The notes beneath the pieces were generated by a model. The model searched no databases, was not told where the DNA came from, and was given only the letters and a program-made list of their open reading frames with translations. Below are positions 50,481-61,900 of a DNA stretch of 64,000 nucleotides, piece by piece (within the stretch, counting starts at the first letter, position 1; the number at the start of each line of letters is the position of its first letter). A program made the position numbers and the translations under genes. Source of the stretch: Crotophaga sulcirostris (taxonomy: Eukaryota; Chordata; Aves; Cuculiformes; Crotophagidae); the NCBI GenBank assembly GCA_013397455.1, contig VYZB01000326.1:858677-922676 (forward strand). The letters run 5' to 3'.

Positions 50481-50975
50481 GCAGGGCCCCTAGCGGTTAG
50501 GGCCCCGTGTGCCCCAGTACCCAGTGAGGGGCCCAGTCAGTTGAGCCCCAGTGCCCAGCAGGGGACCAGTAGGTTGAGCCCCAGCCTACTGGTGAGTCCT
50601 GGTGCCCAATGAGAGGCCCAGTCAGCTGAGCCCCAGTGCCCAGGTAGGGGCTGGTTGGTTGGGCCCCAGTGCCCGTGAGGAGCCCGGGCAGCTGAGCCCC
50701 AGGGCCAGGAAAAGACCCGGGTTGGCTGGGCCTTGATGAGCCCCAGTGCCCAGTGAGGAGTGTGGTCAGTTGAGGCCTGGAGCCCAGTGAAAGGCCTCAG
50801 TCTGTTGGGCCCTGATGAGCCCCAGTGCCCAGTGAGGAGTGTGGTCAGTTTAGCCCTGGAGCCCATCAGAAGACTCCAGTCTGCTGGGCCCTGGTGAGCC
50901 CCAGTGCCTGGAGACGAACCCAGTCAGCTGAGCCCCATCAAGCTGAGGAGCCCAGTTGGCTGAGCCCTGACAAAC
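50460..50975. repeat. GC-rich minisatellite, 38-40 bp half-units in a 79-bp higher-order unit
   Basis: Degenerate tandem copies of a unit resembling GAGCCCCAGTGCCCAGTGAG followed by a CAGTCAGTTG-like part. Between 50735 and about 50895 the higher-order copies repeat with a period of 79 bp (equivalent points at 50735, 50814 and 50893). The period is not a multiple of three and the long frames on both strands here have no family resemblance, so they are artefacts of the repeat. It fills the space between promoter and start codon of SNX19. Confidence 0.8.
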
Positions 50976-51061
50976 CCAGCCATCTGACAATTCTGACCGT
51001 GGTGGCCGTTGAGGAAAGAGCCAGCAGAGCCCCCGCGCGGCTCCCTCTGCCCGGCCCCGCC

Positions 51062-52597
51062 ATGCCAGCCCAGGGCCCAGCGGGAGCCCAGCGGGCACTG
51101 CTGGTGCTGGTGGCCGTGCTGGGCTGGCTGCTGGCCCTGCAGCTGCTGCTGGACCTGCGGGTGCTGGGGCTGCTCTGTGGGGCACTGGCCGTGCTGGGCG
51201 GCTGGCTGGGACCCCACGCCCTCAGCACTCCGGGCCGGCGGCTGCGGCTGGAGCGCTTCGTCAGCTCCCTGCGGCCCCCGCCTCGCTGCCCGGCGGCCGA
51301 GGGGCAGCTGGAGAGGGAGATCACCAACACCATCCACAAAGTGGTGAGGGACTTCGTCGCCTCCTGGTACCGCACGGTCTCCAGCGAGCCAGCCTTCGAG
51401 GCCGAGGTGGAGAAGGCCATGATGGGCCTGGCCACGGAGCTGAGGCAGCGGATGGGGCGAGTGGACCGCCAAGCCCTGGCCCGCCGCCTCCTCCTCCTCT
51501 GTGGCCACCACTTGCAGAGCTACCTACAGGCCCGTGAGGCTCTGAGAGGTGACCCAGAGGGTGGCCATGCCCTGTGGCAGGAGTACAGCAGGCTGGCAGG
51601 GCCGCATCCTGCTCTCTGCAGCCCAGCAGCTGAGGTCGAGTATGCCCGGGCTGCTGTGGAGACGCTGCTGCGGGCGCTGGTGCCTTGGCCTCACCTGGAA
51701 ACGCGGACAGGACGCTTCGTGGTAGTGGAGCTGGTCACCTGCAACGTGCTGCTGCCGGCCATCAGGAAGATGTCTGATCCTGACTGGATCAACCTGCTGC
51801 TCGTTGGGGCTTTCTCCAAAAAACCCCGGAGAGAGGAGCCACCCCCTGCACCCCCGGTGCCTGATTTCTTGCCTTTCACAGCACAAACGGACACCAGCCC
51901 TGCCACGCTGCCCCCCTCTCCAAGGACTATGGAGGTGCCCAGGCGAGAGGCAGGGGCTGCTGGCGAGGAGGGAGAAGACCCAGTGAGCAGGCTGTGCCAT
52001 GCAGAGGAGCCCTTGCTTTGCCCACGAGCCCTAGGCTCCCTCATCTCCTGCAAGGGTTTGGACCTGGAGTCTCCTGTGCCCGATGCAGGCAAGGACATGG
52101 ACCTGCTGGCACCATCACCTATGGGGGAATTCCTCGATGAAGCCCTCCAGGACACCTGCACTGTTCTGGAGGGACCAACCACTTTGGAGGATGGCGTGGG
52201 CTACCTGGAGGTGGGCATTGCCACCAGCTCGGATGCTGGACTGCTTCCCACCTCTGCTTTTGCACTGAGCTCCTGCCCTGACATCCAGATCGAGCCGGCA
52301 GTTGAGAAGGAAGAGGAAAACTCAGCTGTCCTCAGAAAGTCCTCTTCGCAGAGGCCCTGCAGCTTGGGCAAAGAACTGGGGTTAGCAGAGGGCCTACCAC
52401 AAAGCCCCCCAGACCCAGGGCAGACTCTGCCCCTGCTCTCATCATCCCCAACAGCTTCCATCAGCACCTTCAGCTTTGAGCCCCTCAGCAGCCCTGATGG
52501 ACCGGTTGTCATCCAGAACCTGCGGATAACCGGGACCATCACTGCCCGAGAGCACAGCGGGACGGGCTTCCACCCCTACACCCTGTACACAGTCAAG
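51062..52597 (+). CDS. SNX19: SNX19 coding exon 1 (membrane segments, PXA, linker, start of PX)
   Basis: 512 codons ending in phase 0 at a GTAAAG donor. The exon carries the N-terminal hydrophobic pair, the PXA domain (starting near QLEREI, residue 82, and ending near the [11 protein letters not shown] stretch), the poorly conserved acidic linker, and the first strands of the PX domain ([13 protein letters not shown], residues 482-494). The first 300 nt are very GC-rich and leucine-heavy. A single large exon encoding more than half of the protein fits the known architecture of SNX19. Confidence 0.93.
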
Positions 52598-55500
52598 GTA
52601 AAGCCTCCCTCAGCAGTCACCCCTTTTCCAAGACCCTTGTCCTGGCAGGGGAACATGGGCTGGTGTTTGGAGATGAGGACTTGCTCTCTGTGTGTGGCTC
52701 AACAACGAATTTTGTCTGACAATGAGGGAATATCAGGCACAGTGTTTTCCCTGTAGCCAGTCGGATGCGAGATAGGAATTTCCACTCCTGACCAAGGGTC
52801 GTGTGGGACTGGCTGAGTCTTTTCTATTGTATTTTCACCACTTCCTTAATTTTGAGGGATTTGCATGCTGTGCAGCCCCTATTCCTCAGGAAGGGTCAAT
52901 CGGAGGAATTACTGGATGGGACCTCCATGGGATCTGGGGACTGTGGGGCCAACGGGGATCGCAGCACGTCAGGATTGTTTCAGGGTCTGTAAGGTTTAAT
53001 GACTGTTGCTTTTCTCCTCAGTATGAGACAGCCCTGGAGGGTGAAGGCACAGGCAGCCTTCAGCAAATGGCTTATCATACCGTGAACCGCCGGTACCGGG
53101 AGTTCCTCAACCTCCAGACTCGACTGGAGGAGAAACCGGAGCTCCGCAAGTTCCTGAAAAGTCAGTGCCTGCATTAGCTTCCTGAGAAAATCCTTCTCCC
53201 TTTCACTCTGGTCTGTTCTCCTCTACTGTGGGGGTATCCTGTCCTCCCTGTGCAGCTCTGGATGCTGGGCTATTGATGATGTTCTGTGCAGAGCTGGCTG
53301 GAGGAGAGGTTTCTTTTTTTTGGTGGCACATTCCAGGGTTTCAAAACGTCCTTGTTCCCATTCAGATCACAACACTGGCTTTTGTGGTTTTGCACCTTAA
53401 TAGTGAGTAGAAGTACTCATATCTGCAGGCATCTTGTTTGCATACAAGCAAGTAGAGTAACAAGTGTTTAAAATAAGCTTTTTTAAGAAGGAAAACAATG
53501 TTTTCTCTAATGCTTCTTACCTATAAAACTTTGTTGAATTTAGCCGGTTCCTGTATAATCCTTTGTGTTTGACAGATGTGGGCTTTTGACTAGAAAACTG
53601 CTTTGATGAGAATTTTTGGGCTCTCTGAGTGATCCGAAGTCCTTCTGCTAAACTGACATTCTTGCTTCTTTAACACTAAAGGCATGAGTGATACAGTATC
53701 AGCAGAACACAAGTTGTGTATGGATTTAAGGTCTGATTCCACCACCCTGATTTGAGAGGCACATTATCTTGGGCTGATGCCAGGCAGTGTGTAGGGTAGT
53801 CTTAGCATTAAGGTTTTAATACAGCTGTTGCAGTTTTCTTCAGCTTACTAGTGGGTTTGTTTCCTTTGTAGATATCAAAGGCCCAAAGAAACTGTTCCCT
53901 GATCTCCCTTTTGGAAACATGGACAGCGATAAAGTGGAAGCCAGAAAGAGTCTGCTAGAATCTTTCTTGAAGGTGAGATACTTATTGTGAGCCCTTGTGA
54001 GCCAGAAAGCAGTGCTTGGGACAGTCCTGTACTGACAGGTAGTGGAGCACATCACTTCTTCCCCCTGTGCTTTATATGATCAAGCTGGGAAGTTGACTCA
54101 AAAATACCTAAAGGTGCATCTTTCCTTGCAGCAATTGTGTGCAGTCCCCGAGATTGCAAACAGTGAGGAGGTGCAGGAGTTCCTCGCTCTGAACACTGAT
54201 GCCAGGATCGCGTTCGTCAAGAAGCCCTTTGTTGTCTCCAGGATAGACAAGGTAGGCAAGTGGGAAACTGGTTTTCTGAACCCCTTTGACTGCACCTAGA
54301 TGTGCCTCTTGGGCTTCTGGCTACTGCACTAGTAGCCACAAAACTCAAATCCTGTCTGTGTAGATGGGCTGAGCTTGCCCAGAAATCTGTAAATCTAGGA
54401 AGAGTCAGAGCTCGTCTCAAAGAGCCTGGGGGTTGTCATGGAAAACAGAGCACAAGTCTGAAAACTCTTAATTCATGTTAAAGGAATAGGAATATATTTG
54501 ATAATTGATGGCCCTACTGGCTTTTGCAGATTGTTGTCAATGCCATTGTGGACACCTTGAAGACAGCGTTCCCCAGGTCAGAGCCCCAGAGCCCCACGGA
54601 GGATCTTAGCGAGTCTGAAGTAGATGGGAAATCTCAGACAGATGGGAAGAAGGCAAACAAGTAAGAGTTCCTTTCGAATCCCCTGTAATTTATGCAGAAC
54701 AAGGACTTCATGCATGAATTAACTCCGTCATGGGGAAATACTTGGTGCCTTACCTGTTGTGGATAATAGATTTCTGTCATACTGTAGCTCAGTTGCTTTC
54801 CCTTTCACATGCTGAGCAAAGGTATCTGAGTTCCTGTTTGGATAAAGGATTTTCCAGGAACCCTCAGGTTTTCCCAGAAGGTAGGTTTCCTCCCAAGGGA
54901 GCTGTGACGTGGTGGCATTTGCTAGGAAAGATTCTGAAGCTCCTGGAGAATTTTTAAGGCCATTGCACGTATGTTGCTCACCAAATGTTTATTTGGTGTT
55001 GCTGGGGGTGATGAGGCCCATTGTGCTTGTTAGTGATTCTTCCCTTACAGAGAAGGGAAGGTTTCTGCACGAGTATGGCTTTTTTTTTCCAGAAAATAGA
55101 TGTTTTGCTAGAAAAAGCTGCTTTGGACAAAAAGACAAACCAAAAAAGTACAAGTTTTGAAGCATTTTGGCTGAAAAGGACATTCCTTAGTGATAAACAG
55201 GCTGTTTTACAATTTGTCCCACAATCCCAAACGCCCTTTCATATCCTCCTTTCTGTGTGTGCGTGTTTATAGTTGGATTTCACAATCCTGCTGAACATGT
55301 TTCATCTCAGAGGCGTTTCTGAACACTTTCCTATTGTGCTGCAGTGTTCATGCCTCGTTGAACAGAAGTGCCTACATCTGTACTAAAGCCTCTACCTGCT
55401 GAAGAAGGTGTAGGTACATAGTGGACGTTGGAAAGCCTTGGCTAGGCCCATGTGTGGTTGAGAAAAAGCACTTTAATGTATTTGTTGCATGGTTTTACTG

Positions 55501-58500
55501 CCACATCATAGTTATCCTGGGGGCAGATGCTTTTTTGAACCACGTTTGGTCTAATCAGACTTCTTAGCTTGGACAAGAACCTGGACAAAGATAGGTGGTC
55601 CGAGTTCTTGGCTGAGGCTGGGAAACTCATTGCTCATTGCAGAAAAATCCCTGACTGTGCTGTCTCTCTCCTCTTCAGGTCCAGGCTGAGATTCTCATCC
55701 AGTAAAATTGTTCCAGTGCTGAGTGTGAATGAAGCCCATGACAGGATCATGTACTCTATCAGGGAGGGCAACACTGTGAGTTCAAATCCTCTATCATTGC
55801 TCTGTTTGGGTGCTGGCTTGAAATAATCTGGGTGCACAGGGGTTGTGGCTGCTGCAGCCTTGTTCCTGCAAACCAGGTGTTTGCAGAAAGGCAATAAGCA
55901 GCCCTGGTTGTGCTGTTGGGTGGAGCATGGTGCAAGCCAGGTGTTGGGAGGCTGTCTGGGCAGTGAAGACCTTGCATATGTGTTCAGCTCGCTGCTGGGA
56001 TTCTGATTCTAATACACTGGTGCTTTTGTAGGGCTCTGGCAATCTGTCACTGGCTGCTATGGAGTCCTTCATCCAGAAGCAGGAGAAGCTGCTGGAGGCA
56101 GTCCCCAGCAAAGCTCCTGAAGGCGAGGGAGGCAGAGAAGCCAAGGAAAGCTCTGTGCAGGACAATATGGATGGGCTGGGCACATTGGAGCAGGGGACAC
56201 ATCCGGACACAGACTCTGGTGAGCTTGGCCCCTCTGTTAGTGCTTCAGCACAAACATCTACAGGTGCAGCTTGCAAGATGCTCAGTGTGAGAACCTGGTC
56301 TCCTGCCTGTTGCATCTTGGTGAATGGGAAGGCAAACCGAGTTTTTCCAGTCCTGTTAGGTGATTGCTCTGGGGTTTATTGCTATTGGAAGCAAATTGGA
56401 TCTTGGCTTAGTTGTGTCACTGTAGATCTTCACCTTAACTCCGTACAATTACTGTAGAAATCAGTTTCTGAAGGACTCACTATTTAAACTGCCAGTCTTG
56501 TAAAATCAGGCTCTTAGAAACTGAAAAAATGGCCAAATTACAGTTTCTTGATGATCTCAAGTTAGCCTTGATAGGTCCATGCACTATAAAAGGTCCTTTC
56601 GAGATTCAGTTAAGTTTGGATAATTTGGTGGGAATAGCAAATATGTAATCCCAGTTCAAGGAATGATGTTCCCTTTCTGATTATAGACCCTCCTCTGAAG
56701 TTCAGGGGTGCTACAGCATCTCAGAGCGGTTACAAGATTATCCTGAACGCAAGGAAAAATATGTTCTCTAATCTTTTTCTTGGAATAGCTGAACTGTATC
56801 AGCTGGAACTTTCCAAACGTTTCACTCCAGTGGTTCAGCTTTGGCAAGCTCTGACTGAAAGCACGTGCTTGTGACAGGATGGGTCTGGTGCTCTGAAACC
56901 CAGCCTGCACTACCAGCTTTGCCTAACATAGAGCCATAGCATGTCCTGTGTTGGAAGGGACCCATAAGGTTCATCAGGTCTAACTCCCATCCCTGTTCAT
57001 CTTTGAACACACACCTGTGGCTGTTTTGGGGCTGCTGGGGAGCAGGACTGGAGCTGGAGGCTGCACAGAGCACAGGAGATACAGGCAGGCCAGGTTAGCT
57101 GAACTCCTAAGGGGATTTTACATTAATGATGTCAAATGCCTGCAGGTCTGAAATAGTTCAGAGCTGAGACGGGGCAGGCTGGTCTGGCAGGGGAAGGGGA
57201 ACGAATGTCTGGGAGCAGCTGCCTAAAAATGCAACCGATGTCTCTGCTCACTGGGTGACCTCTCAGAAGAGTTTGACCAGCAGCTCGCTGAGGAAGGGGA
57301 CCTGGATGCTACAGGAATAAACAGCTCTTTGTATGGGGCTGTGGTGGAGCTAAACAGCCTGCTCCAGGTTTTGCACAGGGAAGTCAAATCTCAAAGGGCA
57401 AAGCAATTGAGGAGTAACTTGTGTGTGGCCCAGAACAAGAGGCACCAAGTGCAGTCACATGCCCTGTCTTTTCCAAGACAGTGGCCTGGAGTTAATTAGT
57501 CCAGCTTCCCAGAGGAAGGGGAGGGAAGGAGACCTGCTAGTGTCCAGAATTCCTCTCTGCTTTCTCTCCAGCAGTAAATCGTGTGTCAGCAGTCTCGTTG
57601 GAACTCAGTAGGCAGAGTGGTTGAAATATCAGGCACCAGGGAATGGCAGAGGTTGGGAAGCAACTGTACAGGAGCTTGCTCTGCCCACAGAGACAACGTG
57701 TTAAACTCAGGCTGGGGCACTGGCCTAGGACTGGTTTGTGGTACATTATAACCTTATTCTGTGTAACACCTACCATACTCTGGGGCCAAGCAGCATAAAA
57801 GCAGTTCTCTAGCAAGCAGAATGTGTTTCTGCTGTAGGCTTTGACATCCTCCTGAGGACAAGACAGAGGTTTTGCTGTCCCTGATCTTTGTCACCATGAA
57901 TACGTAGGCATGAGTGTGGGATTTTGTTTTAACTGATGCATCTGGTTTATCCAGATGTGGTTCATCCATCTTCCTGCTGAGGCTTGGACCTGCCACACGA
58001 TGGCAGCCTGCAGACACTGACCAGAGTCTCACTTCTGGAAAACTGCATGTTGGAAGAGTGGAACATGTTTGTGATGACTAGGGAAACAGTTCTCAGCAAC
58101 GTACCTTTCTCCTGGCCTCCTTTCTCACCTGTTCTGGGCTTGCTGCCATCCCTGTGCATGGACAGGGATTTGATAATCCCTTGGCTTAACTGAGAAGGAA
58201 CTGGGCACTTGGAGCAGCCACGTTCTGGTCTGGTGCACCCCTTGGTAGTGAGGTTGGGGCTGCTTGGATGGAAGTGGAAATGAAGGAGAACTGGGAGGTC
58301 AGGCTCCCCAGGCTGGCTGTGTGGCTGCAGGTCATCTGCGTGTGGCTCAAGGTGTACACTGTAGAAGAGCATCCAGCAGCCTGTTGAGGAAAAGAGTGAG
58401 TTTCAGATGGTGCTTTCCACCAGAATCACAGAGTGGTTTCAGTTGGAGAAGACCTTTAAGATCATCTCAGTCCAACCATTGATCCAACCCTGCTAATTCC

Positions 58501-58932
58501 ACCACTAGACCATGTCCTCAAGTGTGACATCATCTTTTAAACACCTCCAGGGATGGTGATTCAACCACCTCCCTGGGCAGCCTCTTCCAAAGTTTGGCAA
58601 CCCTTTCAGTAAAGAAATTCCTCCTAATATCCAACCTAAATCTCCCCTGGCACATCTTGAGGCCACTTCCCCTTGTCCTGTCTCTGGCTGCGATGGAGAA
58701 GAGACCAACCCCCACCTTGCTACAACCTCCTTTTAGGTAGTTGTAGAGAGCAATAGGCACTGAGTTTGCTTCTTCATCTGACCCTCCTCTTCCTCCTGGC
58801 AGACTCTGAGACAGCTTTGGCTGACTTGGCCCTGGATGTGCTTCATCTGCTGCTGATGGATCACTGGAGCTGGCTGTGCACGGACAACATCCAGAAGGTC
58901 TTGCACCTTCTCTTCGGGACCCTCATTCAAAG
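51062..58932 (+). CDS. SNX19: Sorting nexin 19, eight coding exons, 3' part outside window
   Basis: Spliced gene. Joining 51062-52597, 53022-53160, 53872-53972, 54132-54251, 54530-54660, 55679-55775, 56032-56218 and 58803-58932 gives 2441 nt, or 813 codons plus 2 nt, without an internal stop and with GT-AG introns throughout. In the product, residues 11-30 and 33-50 are hydrophobic (membrane anchor), about 82-255 is the PXA domain, about 256-480 is an acidic/proline-rich low-complexity linker, about 482-600 is the PX domain with the basic-aromatic RRYREF motif at 535-540 and a [11 protein letters not shown] loop after it, and nexin-C begins around 771. SNX19 is known as an endosome/ER-associated sorting nexin whose PX domain binds phosphoinositides. 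The identification rests on the domain order and on the very conserved PX segment. The remaining nexin-C, roughly 130 to 180 residues by comparison with mammalian SNX19, was not found before 64000. The start is the ATG at 51062 because it sits in a CCGCC context and directly precedes the hydrophobic segment. The frame is open 237 nt further upstream, but only from a GTG inside a minisatellite. Confidence 0.93.
53022..53160 (+). CDS. SNX19: SNX19 coding exon 2 (core of PX domain)
   Basis: 139 nt, entered in phase 0 after a TTTTCTCCTCAG acceptor and left in phase 1 at a GTCAGT donor. It encodes the PX segment with the RRYREF motif, where the first arginines and the tyrosine are the expected phosphoinositide contacts, followed by [16 protein letters not shown]. 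Reading past the donor gives a stop within a few codons, which supports the exon end. Confidence 0.93.
53872..53972 (+). CDS. SNX19: SNX19 coding exon 3 (PX proline-rich loop)
   Basis: 101 nt from phase 1 to phase 0, with acceptor TTCCTTTGTAG and donor GTGAGA. The codon split across the preceding intron restores an asparagine. It encodes [19 protein letters not shown] and the helix ending ESFLK, matching the membrane-loop and helix part of the PX fold. Confidence 0.92.
54132..54251 (+). CDS. SNX19: SNX19 coding exon 4 (end of PX domain)
   Basis: 120 nt, 40 codons, phase 0 to 0, with acceptor TTTCCTTGCAG and donor GTAGGC. It encodes the conserved [18 protein letters not shown] segment that closes the PX domain, followed by the [13 protein letters not shown] linker. 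Confidence 0.93.
54530..54660 (+). CDS. SNX19: SNX19 coding exon 5 (post-PX helix and serine/acidic linker)
   Basis: 131 nt, phase 0 to 2, with acceptor CTTTTGCAG and donor GTAAGA. It encodes [19 protein letters not shown] and then a hydrophilic serine/glutamate/lysine-rich stretch. The split lysine codon is completed by the first base of the next exon. Confidence 0.92.
55679..55775 (+). CDS. SNX19: SNX19 coding exon 6
   Basis: 97 nt, phase 2 to 0, with acceptor TCTCCTCTTCAG and donor GTGAGT. It encodes [20 protein letters not shown] and the following [11 protein letters not shown]. This belongs to the region between PX and nexin-C that is conserved among SNX19 proteins. No separate domain is recognised. 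Confidence 0.9.
56032..56218 (+). CDS. SNX19: SNX19 coding exon 7 (acidic linker before nexin-C)
   Basis: 187 nt, phase 0 to 1, with acceptor GCTTTTGTAG and donor GTGAGC. It begins with the conserved [18 protein letters not shown] helix and continues as a variable glutamate/glycine-rich linker. The following intron (56219-58802, 2584 bp) contains one clear CR1 copy (58421-58758) and one possible small fragment. Confidence 0.9.
56932..57010 (-). mobile_element. Possible old CR1 3' fragment in SNX19 intron 7
   Basis: Minus orientation: CATAGCATGTCCTGTGTTGG, then AAGGGACCCATAAGGTTCAT and CAGGTCTAACTCCCATCC, which resembles a diverged CR1 3' end. Short and weak. Confidence 0.5.
58421..58758 (-). 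mobile_element. CR1 LINE 3' fragment ending 45 bp before an SNX19 exon
   Basis: Minus orientation: AGAATCACAGAGTGGTTTCA, TCATCTCAGTCCAACCATTG, CACCTCCAGGGATGGTGATT and CCTCCTTTTAGGTAGTTGTA. Minus-strand translation gives [18 protein letters not shown] and related ORF2 C-terminal sequence. The inner end lies about 45 bp upstream of the splice acceptor of SNX19 coding exon 8. Confidence 0.92.
58778..58802 (+). promoter_or_regulatory. Branch point and polypyrimidine tract of SNX19 coding exon 8
   Basis: CTGAC at 58778-58782 fits the branch-point consensus 21-22 nt before the acceptor AG at 58801-58802, with CCCTCCTCTTCCTCCTGG between. It lies in the short unique stretch left between the CR1 and the exon. 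Confidence 0.6.
58803..58932 (+). CDS. SNX19: SNX19 coding exon 8 (start of nexin-C region)
   Basis: 130 nt, phase 1 to 2, with acceptor CTTCCTCCTGGCAG and donor GTAAGG. It encodes [20 protein letters not shown] and then a tryptophan/cysteine-containing segment ending FGTLIQR, the beginning of the nexin-C module. The exon ends in phase 2, so at least one further exon is required. None with a fitting frame was recognised up to 64000. Confidence 0.9.
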
Positions 58933-61900
58933 GTAAGGCCTCAGCGACCAACCTCACAGCTCTGTGAAGTGGCATTGCCTTTGGAGTTGCAGTCTAAAAC
59001 AGAGCTCTTGCCTGAATGCAGATAAGTGTTTTTTGTCACATCAAACAAAAGGTTCTGTGAAGACGTCACATGTGTAGCGTAAACATCCCTGATTTGCACT
59101 AGGAGCTGTTTTCCCCATGAGCAGCAGCGTAACTCCCAACAGGCAGCCTCCTGTCCTTTAACTACAGGGAAAAGGAAGGATCCAGCCCAGGGAATGGGAG
59201 GCTTCTGGCCTCATGGAAGAGCGAAAGTACCCAGCTCCTTGGTTCTCCAGGAGAGTCTGCCCTCTCTGGCCTCCTGGTCTCTTGCTGCCCAGGAGCTCAG
59301 CTTGTCCTTTCTACAAAAGGAGTATAAACAGACACAGGGAACAGCAGCTTGTCAAGTAACAGCTCGGAGCGCGGCTTCCCAGGGCCTTTGCTCCCCTCTC
59401 TGAGCTGTGGTGGGCCAGGAGTGCCTGTGCCTTGGGCAGTGACCCACAGATGTATCAGGGAAAGGCTTCCTTTCCAGCTGGTATGGACTTGCCAAGCGTT
59501 TCTGGGGCCAGTACCTCTGTGTGGGAAGGCAGTAGGCCAAGACACACAAACAGAGAGCATTTCTGTTCTCTTGTGTTGGTCGGGGACTATCACTATCTGA
59601 GAGAGTGGTCCTTTAGAGTAAAAGGAAAGCCTTCCTGGGAGGACTTTGGTTAGGGGGAGTCTCAGAGCAATGCTTTTGCTGCTTCTGCCCTCTTTCTTCT
59701 CTTGCAGGCGTTCAAAGCCAGTGTCAGAATGTGCAGGGCAGCCCGTTATAACCGAGCTGGTAATTTTAGCTGCCCTCAGCAGAGGTTGCCGAAGCACTTC
59801 GAGGTCAGGAGCTTCTGGCCTTCCCTGCTTAGTCTCTTTCCTTGGGTGGGAGGAGGTGGGTATTGCTCCTATTTCTCCAAAATGGGCTCTGGTCTCTCGG
59901 GGAATGAGCTGGAACCCAGTCCTTGTGTGTAAGCACAGAGGTATGAGGGCTTGAGTGTGCACGTCATCACCTCTTAATAAGCTGTGTCCTGGTCACACAG
60001 GGAGCCTGCAGCACCGACACGTGGCGTTGGTATTTTCCACTAGAGAATCTGTTGTACACACAGTACATGCCTGGCTCTGGAAGGTGGAGGAGCTCCAGAA
60101 GTTGTGCTCGTGGAGCAGCATGAGGGTGAATGTGTTTGTAGCTGCTCTGCTTCCACAGGTCCAGGTGAACCCACATGTTCTGCAGGCAAACCTTGGGCTG
60201 GAGGTGATGCTGCAAGTCCTGTTACTCCCTTTTGTGATTAGGACAGGGTGCAATTACAACCTTTTTGAACTCGCTCTGTGTCCCTGGGACTGAAAATGTC
60301 CCTCCTGAAATCCACATGTTAACAGTGTCTCTACTCTCATTCTGGGACAGTCAGAAGGTGTCCTAGTAGTGTTTTGGATGATGGGAAGGGATTTACTGCT
60401 GGATACTCCTCTGCCAGATCATGAGGAGTGCCCCTGCAGCTTTCTTGCAGCTGCCTTCATGTGCGTTGCTACCACTCTGTACAGAGTGTGCCATGTGCCA
60501 GAGCAGAAGAATCAACAGAAAACCACCAAGAACAAGGTCCAGGACAGAAAACCACCAAGAACGAGGTCCAGCTTCTCCAGAGAGCCAATCCCCCTCTCCT
60601 TTGGTGATTTTCTGCCTTGGGCTTGTGGTGCCCACAGCATCCCCTGTGGTGACATCGAGTGACCACTGTGACTGCGGTGTTGTTGATCAGAGGACCTCCC
60701 TACTCTTCTCCATTGCCATTCTCTGCACAGAGCATCCCACTGCACTCTCTCCCCTTTCCTCTGTAGCTGAAATAGCTTAAGCCAGGCATGATCTGTCTCC
60801 CTTGGCTGTCAGTTTAATGGCAGCCAGGAGGAGGAAGGCTGTATGACCGAAAAAGGTATTGTTAAGTAAAAGGGAAGCGGCGTGTGCAAGCCCGCATCCA
60901 TGCGGAGCTCGTCCCATTATGTAACAGGGAGGGATCCTTTTTTGGAGCCGAAAGGAGAAGCGGGTGGAGGGAAGGCTCGACCCTGGGGCCAAGGAGAGCT
61001 TCCAGCAGACTCTCTGTGTGCTGGGTCTGTGCCTGTAAACAAACCCGCCGCCCCACTCCGGCTCCTCTGTCCGGCTCTCGCTTCCCTCCCACGGGCTGGG
61101 AACGCAGATCTCCTCTCTTTCTTTCACAAGGGAGGCTGCAACAGGGGGCTGTTGGTAAAGGGGAGTAGATGGGGCTATTCTGGGCTCCAGGGGTAATTGG
61201 TGGAAGAGCTAAAAGGCATTTGGAGAATCCGTGTGCTTTTTTTGAGCCTTCTGAGTCAAAGTGGTGTTAAAAATACACAACAAACATGTGAACCATGCCA
61301 TGGCTGTGACCCCATGCCCTGCCCTCGGCCCGTCCCCGGCAGGGCAATGGTCACTGGGTCAGGGGCAGCTGTGAAGCCACCAGGTACCAGCTTGCCGTGC
61401 CTTTCCACTGCTGCTGGGCTTCTCCCAGGACCATATCTGCCTCTCCTTTTGGAGGGGAGCCCCAGCAGAGTGCCAGGATGGACCTGAGAGGGTTGTAGGT
61501 ACAGATCCAGGTCTGTATGCTCTTCCTGGCTCCTTCCCATGCGTCACAACAGAAAGCCATGGCAGTGCAAACCAGCAAGCAGAGGGAAGGTGTCTCAGCA
61601 CAGCCCAGCTGTCTGCACGCTGTAATCTTAGCGAGCCTGGGGCACAGATTCCGTGCTGGAGCTTGGAAGTGCTTGTGTGGCTATAAGGGAGCGTGTGGAA
61701 CTACACAGGCAGCTTTGATGGTGTCATGTTCCACCAAGCACGAGTTAAAATAAATGCAAAGCTTGCCTAACCGAAGAGCTGAGCATCGCTGTTTGCTTTG
61801 GGTCACTCTGGTGCTCCTCCAGGCTTTGTCCCCATCATTCCTCAGCAAAGCAAGTGGATCTGGGGAGGTGATGTTCCAGTCTGTTTCAGAACCAAGGATA

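Noticed and set aside
50537..50866. 109-residue minus-strand frame with repeats
   Set aside because: Translation of the minisatellite; the 79-bp period does not keep frame and there is no coding signal.
50825..51061. In-frame upstream extension of the SNX19 reading frame
   Set aside because: It starts only at a GTG, lies in the minisatellite and has no family similarity. The ATG at 51062 has a good context and precedes the membrane segment.
57267..57367. Possible cassette exon in SNX19 intron 7: AG acceptor followed by an open frame starting [15 protein letters not shown]
   Set aside because: Using the only plausible donor (CTCCAG/GTTTTG) gives 101 nt, which would shift coding exon 8 out of frame into a stop. 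The donor is weak and no counterpart is known in SNX19.
59297..59962. 221-codon minus-strand frame downstream of SNX19 coding exon 8
   Set aside because: No domain recognised, overlapped by several open frames on the other strand; likely chance in GC-rich DNA.
60133..60240. Plus-strand segment reading VQVNPHVLQANLGLEV, considered as the next SNX19 exon
   Set aside because: The required phase-2 entry after the preceding AG meets a TGA within three codons, and the similarity to nexin-C is superficial.
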